DNA of 38,897 nt from Salinarimonas rosea DSM 21201 (lineage in GTDB: Bacteria > Pseudomonadota > Alphaproteobacteria > Rhizobiales > Beijerinckiaceae): assembly GCF_000429045.1 (NCBI RefSeq), contig NZ_AUBC01000032.1, forward strand, positions 1 to 38,897, written 5' to 3'. The position numbers were made by a program, and so were the translations under genes. Below the pieces are notes generated by a model, which was not told where the DNA came from, ran no database searches, and saw only the letters and a list, made by a program, of their open reading frames with translations. This document shows positions 34,384 through 38,897 of the stretch, one piece after another (the first letter of the stretch is position 1; every line of letters starts with the position of its first letter).

Positions 34384-34401
34384 ACGGGCGAGATCGCCCG
34401 T
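34384..34401 (-). other. Inverted repeat in the tRNA-Asn 5' leader
   Basis: Two perfect 8-bp arms ACGGGCGA and TCGCCCGT with a 2-base spacer. It lies 10 bases upstream of the mature tRNA 5' end, within its predicted transcript. Confidence 0.5.
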
Positions 34402-34412
34402 CGGTGAGAGGG

Positions 34413-34441
34413 CATATATCGGCGTCACCGGATGGACGCAA
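34413..34441 (-). promoter_or_regulatory. Candidate promoter of tRNA-Asn
   Basis: On the minus strand TTGCGT (34441-34436) and TATATG (34418-34413) are 17 bases apart, 40 bases before the tRNA. Confidence 0.4.
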
Positions 34442-34497
34442 GCCCCGAAATCCCGGCAGCCGACGAAAGATCGGCCGCGGGGCCGGCGCGGCGCGGG

Positions 34498-35124
34498 TCA
34501 GATCAGCCCGAGCAGCACGTCGATCACGGTGGCGCCGGCGAAGACGAGGAAGCCGATCCAGATCAGCGCGAGCAGCGCGCCGGCGAGGACCAGGAGCCCA
34601 TCGCGCTCGATCAGCCCCACGGCGATGATGGCGACGCCGATGCCCGGCACGGTGTTCGTCAGCGGCAACGGCACGGCGATCGAGAGCGAGGCGACGAGCA
34701 TGGCGAGGCCGACGAGGCGCTCCGAGGGGCCGCTCACCAGAAAGGTCAGGCGCGGGCGGGCGAGGTGCTCGAAGCGCACGAGCCAGGGGCGGGCGCGGGC
34801 GATCATCCCGGAATAGTCCGCCTTCGAGAAGGCGCGCGCGCGCAGGCCCTGCGGCAGCCACAGCGCCCGGCGGCCGATCACGAGCTGGGCCGCGACGAAC
34901 ACCATCGGCACGGAGACGATCTGCGGCACGCCGTAGAGGAAGGGGATCGCGCAGGGCAGGGCCAGCACCAGCATGACGAGGCCGAAGGTGCGCTCGCCCA
35001 GGGCGTCGACGAGCGTGCCGAGCGGGATGCGCTCGCCGGGCGCCTCCTCGCCGACGCGGGCGAGGACCGCGGACGCGGGCTCGTGGTGCGCGGAAGATTG
35101 GGGGGCGCCGGTCTCGTCGGTCAT
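34498..35124 (-). CDS. ExoD family protein (exopolysaccharide synthesis)
   Basis: Integral membrane protein of 208 aa of the ExoD family. In Sinorhizobium ExoD is needed for normal exopolysaccharide and for survival in nodules, but its chemistry is unknown. The family block is VLARVGEEAPGERIPLGTLVDALGERTFGLVMLVLALPCAIPF (about 22-63). Three or four more hydrophobic segments follow (about 80-100, 145-170, 175-208). ATG 35124 gives the normal N-terminus; the upstream in-frame start would add an Arg/Pro-rich stretch. It is divergent from the flippase gene, which suggests a surface-polysaccharide context. Confidence 0.88.
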   Translation of the reverse strand: MTDETGAPQSSAHHEPASAVLARVGEEAPGERIPLGTLVDALGERTFGLVMLVLALPCAIPFLYGVPQIVSVPMVFVAAQLVIGRRALWLPQGLRARAFSKADYSGMIARARPWLVRFEHLARPRLTFLVSGPSERLVGLAMLVASLSIAVPLPLTNTVPGIGVAIIAVGLIERDGLLVLAGALLALIWIGFLVFAGATVIDVLLGLI

Positions 35125-35325
35125 GCTTCGCGCTCGTTCGCCCGGTCGCGCCGTGGGGCGCGCGTGGGGCCGACCTGTCGGGGGACGCGGGAGCCGCGTC
35201 CACGCGCTCCTAGCCCCATGCGGCGGCCCTGTCCATGGCCCGCACACCCCATCGCCGCCACGCGTCGTACCGGCTGCGCAACCCGGTAACCCGATCTGAA
35301 GACCGATGCCCTACAGACCGTTCCC

Positions 35326-36621
35326 ATGACGGGCACGGTCGGCATCATCGGACGATTCTCGGCGAACGCGCGCGGCGCGGGGCGGCGCATCGGCGCGGCC
35401 GGCGGCGCCTTCGCATTGTGGGCGTTCGCCATCCGCGTCGGCGCCGCCGCGCTCGCCTTCCTCACCCAGATCGTGCTCGCCCGCCTGATCGGGGAGGAGG
35501 CCTACGGCGAGGTCGCCGGCGCCGTGACCGTGCTCGGGATCGTGGTGGCGGTGGCCGTGCTCGGCCTCGACACGGCGGCCCAGCGCTTCGTCGCGCAATA
35601 CCGCGTGGAGGGCGACGACGCCTCGCTGCGCGGCTTCGTCAAGTCGGCGCGAATCCTGCCGATCTTCGTCGGCGGAGCCGTCGGCGCGGTCGGCGTGGCG
35701 CTGACGGTCGCGCACGATCCGGTCCTGGCGCTCGCCTTCGTGATGCTGCCCTTCGTCGCCGCGCTCCTGGCGCAGGAGGGGGTGGCGAAGTCCTTCGACT
35801 GGCCGATCCTGGCGCTCGGCCCGACCTTCGTGCTGCGGCCCGTGCTCGCGCTCGGCTTCGTGCTCGGCGCCGCCGCGCTGGGGATGGGGCTCGACGCGCG
35901 TGGTGTCATGCTCGCCATGCTCGCCGCGGCGGCGCTGGCGCTCGCGCTGCAGACGCTCGTGCTGACCCCGCGCCTCGCGCGGACGATGCCCGCCGGCCCG
36001 CATCGCCACCACCCGCGGGCCTGGTTCGCGATCATCTCGCCGATCGTCGTGGGCGACATCGGCGGGCTCGTCGCGAGCAGCGTCGACGTGCTGGCTCTCG
36101 CCTTGACGCGACCGGCCGAGGAGACCGGCATCTACTTCGCCGCGGTGAAGAGCCTCGCGCTCGTCCAGTTCGTCGCCTACGCCATCGCCAACGCCGTGGC
36201 GCACCGGGTGAGTGCGCTCCATGTCGGGGGCGATCGCATCGCGCTGCGGCGCTACGTGCTGCGCGCCTGCCTCGCGACCTTCCTGCCCTCGCTCGCCTTC
36301 GCGGTCGTGCTGGTGGGGCTCGGGGAGATCATCCTCGGCCTGTTCGGCGCGGCCTTCGTCGCCGCCTGGCCGGCGATGGCGATCGTCGCGGCCGGCGCGG
36401 TCGTCCTCGCCGCGGTCGGGCCGGCGGAGCGGGTGCTGAACATGATCGGCGCCGAGCGCGCCTGCGCGGTCGTCTACGTCGCCGCGGCGGTGGTCGCGAC
36501 GGTGCTCTCCTTCACCCTCGCCCCGGCCTACGGCGTCATGGGCGCGGCGAGCGCGCTCGCGCTGACGATGGTCTTCGAGGCCGTGGCCCTCGCCATCGTG
36601 CTGCGCGCCGCGCTGCGGTGA
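35326..36621 (+). CDS. Oligosaccharide flippase family protein (Wzx/MATE-like)
   Basis: 431-aa membrane protein with about 12 hydrophobic helices, of the polysaccharide-export (PST/Wzx) branch of the MOP superfamily. The start FAIRVGAAALAFLTQIVLARLIGEEAYGEVAGA (about 34-66) is the typical first helix pair with the ARLIG..YG motif. It would move lipid-linked sugar units across the inner membrane. The substrate is unknown and no glycosyltransferases lie next to it. ATG at 35326 follows a short AT-poor leader; the ribosome site is weak. Confidence 0.85.
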   Translation: MTGTVGIIGRFSANARGAGRRIGAAGGAFALWAFAIRVGAAALAFLTQIVLARLIGEEAYGEVAGAVTVLGIVVAVAVLGLDTAAQRFVAQYRVEGDDASLRGFVKSARILPIFVGGAVGAVGVALTVAHDPVLALAFVMLPFVAALLAQEGVAKSFDWPILALGPTFVLRPVLALGFVLGAAALGMGLDARGVMLAMLAAAALALALQTLVLTPRLARTMPAGPHRHHPRAWFAIISPIVVGDIGGLVASSVDVLALALTRPAEETGIYFAAVKSLALVQFVAYAIANAVAHRVSALHVGGDRIALRRYVLRACLATFLPSLAFAVVLVGLGEIILGLFGAAFVAAWPAMAIVAAGAVVLAAVGPAERVLNMIGAERACAVVYVAAAVVATVLSFTLAPAYGVMGAASALALTMVFEAVALAIVLRAALR

Positions 36622-36637
36622 GCGCGGGAGCGAATCG

Positions 36638-36862
36638 TCAGCGCTGGGCGCCGAACAGGGCGGCGTCGAGGGTGATCAGCACGAGGCTCGCGACGAGCAG
36701 CACCCAGGCCAGCACGAAGCCGCCCGACAGCCCGACGGGGATCGACAGGAACAGCAGCATCGGCGCGAGCGCCAGCCCGAGGCCCCGGGCGAGGGCGCCC
36801 AGGCGGCTCCGGCCCGTGGGTCCGGAGGAAGCGCGATCGCTCGTGAGCGGCTGGGTCGACAT
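36638..36862 (-). CDS. Small membrane protein, hypothetical
   Basis: 74 aa. A polar N-terminus (1-20) is followed by two hydrophobic helices (about 25-47 and 49-69, FVLAWVLLVASLVLITLD). No family recognised. A GGAG ribosome site precedes the ATG. It is convergent with the flippase gene, 16 bases apart. Confidence 0.6.
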   Translation of the reverse strand: MSTQPLTSDRASSGPTGRSRLGALARGLGLALAPMLLFLSIPVGLSGGFVLAWVLLVASLVLITLDAALFGAQR

Positions 36863-36985
36863 GTGGAGATCTCCGACGCGTACTACGATGCCGGCGAGCG
36901 TGGCCGTTCGCGCCTGAACCGCGCTTGAACGACGACGCCGACGCGCCCGCTCCGTCGAGGAAGCGGCGCGGCGGTTAACGAAGAG

Positions 36986-37891
36986 TTACCGGGATCTCGG
37001 AATGCCGGCAACCCGCGCCTGCTCGGCGGGCTCGTAGGCACCGAAGGCTGCCAGATGCGCCTCCGCCCGGCGCGCCGCCGCGGGCGCGTCGGCACCGCGC
37101 CGCCGGGCGACGAGGGCGGCGAGGCCCTCCATCGCCGCGAAGGCGGGCGTCATCGCGTGGAAGAAGGAGGGCGTGTCGATCCGCACCGGCACGACGACGT
37201 CCGCGAGCCGCGCCACGGGCGAGACGGGATCGTCCGTGATCGCCAGCGTCGTCGTGCCGCGCTCGCGCGCGAAGGCGAGCGCCTGGCGCACGGCCCGGGC
37301 ATAGGGTCGCACCGAGACGGCGAGGAGGACGTCCTGCGGCCCGAGGTCGCGCAGCCGGTCGATGCCGGTGCCGCCGGGCGCGTCGACGAGCTCGGCGCGC
37401 ACGCCGGCGATCCCCATCACGTAGGCGCCGGCATAGGCGACGGCGAAGCTGGCGCGCAGGCCGAGGAAATAGACGCAGCCCGCGCCGGCGATCGCGTCCG
37501 CGGCGCGCACCAGGGCGGCCGACGCGCGTGCACCGCCGAGCTGGCCGACGTCCTCTCCCATGGCGGCGACGAAGCTCCCGAGGAAGGTCGCGTCGTCGGC
37601 GCTCTCGCGCCCGGCGACGAGAGCCTCGGCCCGGCCGGAGAAGCCGCCGCGCTCGGTGCGCAGCGCCTCGGCGTGGAGACGCCGCAGCGCGTCGTATCCG
37701 TCGAGGTCGAGCCGCTGCGCCAGCCGCGTGAGCGCCGCCGGCGAGACGCCCGCGCGCCGCGCCTGCTCGCGCGTCGACAGCAGCGCGACCTCGCGAGGGT
37801 TCTCCAGCACGAACCGGGCCGCCGCCCGGAGCTGCGGCGGCAGGCGATCGAAGCGCTCGAGGATGCGCTCGGCGAGCGGGGTGTCGTGCAT
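36986..37891 (-). CDS. MurR/RpiR family transcriptional regulator
   Basis: 301-aa regulator. The N-terminal RpiR helix-turn-helix (about 1-77) reads LPPQLRAAARFVLENPREVALLSTREQARRAGVSPAALTRLAQRLDLDGYDAL. A SIS sugar-phosphate-binding domain follows (about 125-250, with GCVYFLGLRASFAVAYAGAYV and LLAVSVRPYARAVRQALAFARERG). Family members sense sugar phosphates or amino sugars. No sugar-use genes lie next to it; the neighbour across the divergent gap encodes a flavodoxin-like protein. A TTGAA-N8-TTCAA inverted repeat sits 17 bases before the ATG and may be its operator. Confidence 0.88.
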   Translation of the reverse strand: MHDTPLAERILERFDRLPPQLRAAARFVLENPREVALLSTREQARRAGVSPAALTRLAQRLDLDGYDALRRLHAEALRTERGGFSGRAEALVAGRESADDATFLGSFVAAMGEDVGQLGGARASAALVRAADAIAGAGCVYFLGLRASFAVAYAGAYVMGIAGVRAELVDAPGGTGIDRLRDLGPQDVLLAVSVRPYARAVRQALAFARERGTTTLAITDDPVSPVARLADVVVPVRIDTPSFFHAMTPAFAAMEGLAALVARRRGADAPAAARRAEAHLAAFGAYEPAEQARVAGIPRSR

Positions 37892-37908
37892 GCGTTCGGC
37901 GTAGCTCG

Positions 37909-37926
37909 TTGAAACACTCGGTTCAA
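37909..37926. promoter_or_regulatory. Inverted repeat upstream of the RpiR gene, possible operator
   Basis: TTGAA-N8-TTCAA. A direct repeat TGAAAC also occurs just before and after (37910-37915 and 37931-37936). It lies in the divergent region between the regulator and the flavodoxin-like gene. Confidence 0.45.
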
Positions 37927-38029
37927 GTGCTGAAACGCCGACCTGCGACGCACGCGCGCTGCGTGTTCGTCCCAATGGGCGCTCGCGGGATAGGACACCA
38001 ATCTCCGGATAGGAGCGGGAGGCAACGCC

Positions 38030-38587
38030 ATGCGGGTTCTCGTCGTCTACGCCACCACGGAGGGCCAGACGCGCAAGATCGCGGAGCGGATCCAGGCACG
38101 GCTCGCGGGCGCCGGCCACGCGCCGACGCTCGTCGACGCGACGCAGGCGGGACCGCGGACCGACCCCGCCGCCTTCGACCTCGCGATCCTCGCCGGCTCG
38201 CTGCACGCGGGGCGCTACCAGGCGGCGCTCGTCGACTTCGCCCGCCGCAACGCAGCGGCGCTCAATGCCGGCGAGAGCGCCTTCGTCTCCGTCTCCCTGT
38301 CGGCGGCGGGGGACGATCCCGACGACTGGGCCGGCCTGGCGCGCTGCGTCGAGACCTTCCGTTCGGAGACCGGCTGGAGAGCGGAGCGGCTCCATCACGC
38401 GGCGGGCGCCTTCCGCTTCACGCGCTACGACTTCCTCAAGAGCTGGGCGATGCGCTTCATCGCCTACCGTCGGGGCGAGAGCGTCGATCCGCACGCGGAC
38501 GCGGAATACACCGACTGGGACGCGCTCGACGCCTTCGTCGACGAGGCCGTCGCGGCGGCGCAGCCCGGCCCCGCCGCGGCTCCTTAA
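38030..38587 (+). CDS. Flavodoxin-domain protein, HemG-like
   Basis: 185-aa flavoprotein with a flavodoxin-type FMN fold. RVLVVYATTEGQTRKIAERI (2-21) is the phosphate-binding loop, ILAGSLHAGRYQ (about 53-64) the second FMN loop, and FVSVSLSAAGDD the third. This layout matches HemG-type menaquinone-dependent protoporphyrinogen oxidases and related flavodoxins; heme synthesis is therefore possible but not shown. The late insert FRFTRYDFLKSWAMRFIAYRRGE (about 128-150) is typical of HemG-like proteins. GGGAGG lies 10 bases before the ATG. Confidence 0.8.
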   Translation: MRVLVVYATTEGQTRKIAERIQARLAGAGHAPTLVDATQAGPRTDPAAFDLAILAGSLHAGRYQAALVDFARRNAAALNAGESAFVSVSLSAAGDDPDDWAGLARCVETFRSETGWRAERLHHAAGAFRFTRYDFLKSWAMRFIAYRRGESVDPHADAEYTDWDALDAFVDEAVAAAQPGPAAAP

Positions 38588-38613
38588 CCGGTCCTCAACC
38601 TTAACGTCGCCTA

Positions 38614-38897
38614 GGCTCAGGACTCATAACCAAAACATGACTGTTGCGGCGAGAGCGATGGCCGAGAGGAAGACTTCGGGGCAGCGGTCATATCTGGTGG
38701 CGACCCGCCGCCAATCCTTCAGACGCCCGAACATGATTTCGATACGATTGCGGCGCTTGTAGCGGCGCTTGTCGTATTTGATGGGCTTCTTTCGTGCCTT
38801 CCGGCCCGGGATGCAGGGCCTGATCCCCTTATCTTGCAGGGCTTCGCGGAACCAGTCGGCGTCATAGCCGCGGTCCCCCAGAAGCCACTGGGCTTTC
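38614..38897 (-). mobile_element. IS5-family insertion sequence, one end, cut by the window
   Basis: The element seems to begin at GGCTCAGGACTCATAAC (38614), right after TA (38612-38613), a target used by the IS427 group of IS5 elements. The other end lies beyond the window, so the inverted repeat and duplication cannot be checked. Confidence 0.65.
38624..38897 (-). CDS. IS5-family transposase, C-terminal part
   Basis: Last 90 codons of a DDE transposase, entering from the right edge and ending at TGA 38624-38626. LLGDRGYDADWFREAL holds the second catalytic aspartate, and RNRIEIMFGRLKDWRRVATRYD holds the catalytic glutamate (the Y-R-E block). The chain continues PEVFLSAIALAATVMFWL to the normal family end. 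No frame breaks are seen in this part. Base use is less GC-rich than the neighbouring genes, fitting recent arrival. Confidence 0.85.
   Translation of the reverse strand, partial: KAQWLLGDRGYDADWFREALQDKGIRPCIPGRKARKKPIKYDKRRYKRRNRIEIMFGRLKDWRRVATRYDRCPEVFLSAIALAATVMFWL

Overview
The window is a very GC-rich chromosomal segment that is mostly housekeeping genes, with short spacers and frequent 4-base GTGA/ATGA gene overlaps. Gene content and order fit an alphaproteobacterium of the Hyphomicrobiales (Rhizobiales). The main pointers are a BA14K-family protein, a dapB-gpmA pair, a PmtA-type methyltransferase behind dnaK-dnaJ, an ExoD protein, and an alphaproteobacterial-type RpoH promoter before dnaK. 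A Methylobacteriaceae/Salinarimonas-like genome is my best guess, but taxonomy is inferred only from gene content.

Layout. 1-2094 (mostly minus): a Gly-rich exported protein cut by the left edge, a branched-chain aminotransferase and a BA14K protein. 2314-4932 (plus): glutathione synthetase, then a HipB/HipA toxin-antitoxin pair with two matching operator palindromes. 5025-7316 (plus): def-fmt-truA, for formyl-methionine handling and tRNA pseudouridylation. 7317-7639: a dispersed intergenic repeat. 7640-13055 (plus): an uncharacterised protein, the biotin-carrying alpha subunit of an acyl-CoA carboxylase, a gamma-glutamylcyclotransferase-like protein, a BKACE-family enzyme and a CNNM/CorC-type membrane protein. 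13103-15071: an MFS exporter and a TetR regulator, divergent around a perfect 16-bp palindrome. 15081-15410: two tandem 165-bp repeat units. 15448-19399 (minus): dnaK-dnaJ-pmtA. 19745-21771: an exported Pro/Ala-rich protein, then a coupled pair made of an unknown protein and a peptide-deformylase paralogue that has lost two metal ligands. 21872-23339 (plus): an SRAP/YedK protein and a ParD/ParE-like pair. 23424-26569 (plus): dapB, gpmA, alkB and an exported protein of unknown function. 26581-28190 (minus): methionine aminopeptidase and a PAP2 phosphatase. 28358-29185 (plus): an FkbM methyltransferase. 29310-34136 (minus): a tightly coupled operon of photolyase, FAD oxidoreductase, DUF1365 and a CFA-synthase-like methyltransferase. 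34299-34373: tRNA-Asn. The right end holds ExoD, a flippase, a small membrane protein, an RpiR regulator, a flavodoxin-like protein and the end of an IS5-family element.

The most interesting items are the deformylase paralogue with Ser and Gln in place of metal-binding Cys and His, coupled to an unknown protein; the photolyase operon, whose CFA-like enzyme lacks residues expected of true cyclopropane synthases and may make another modified lipid such as a furan fatty acid; the two-operator hipBA promoter; and a repeat family present as a tandem pair and as a circularly permuted inverted copy. I saw no phage genes, CRISPR array or large genomic island. Apart from the IS end and the two toxin-antitoxin pairs, the window reads as core chromosome.
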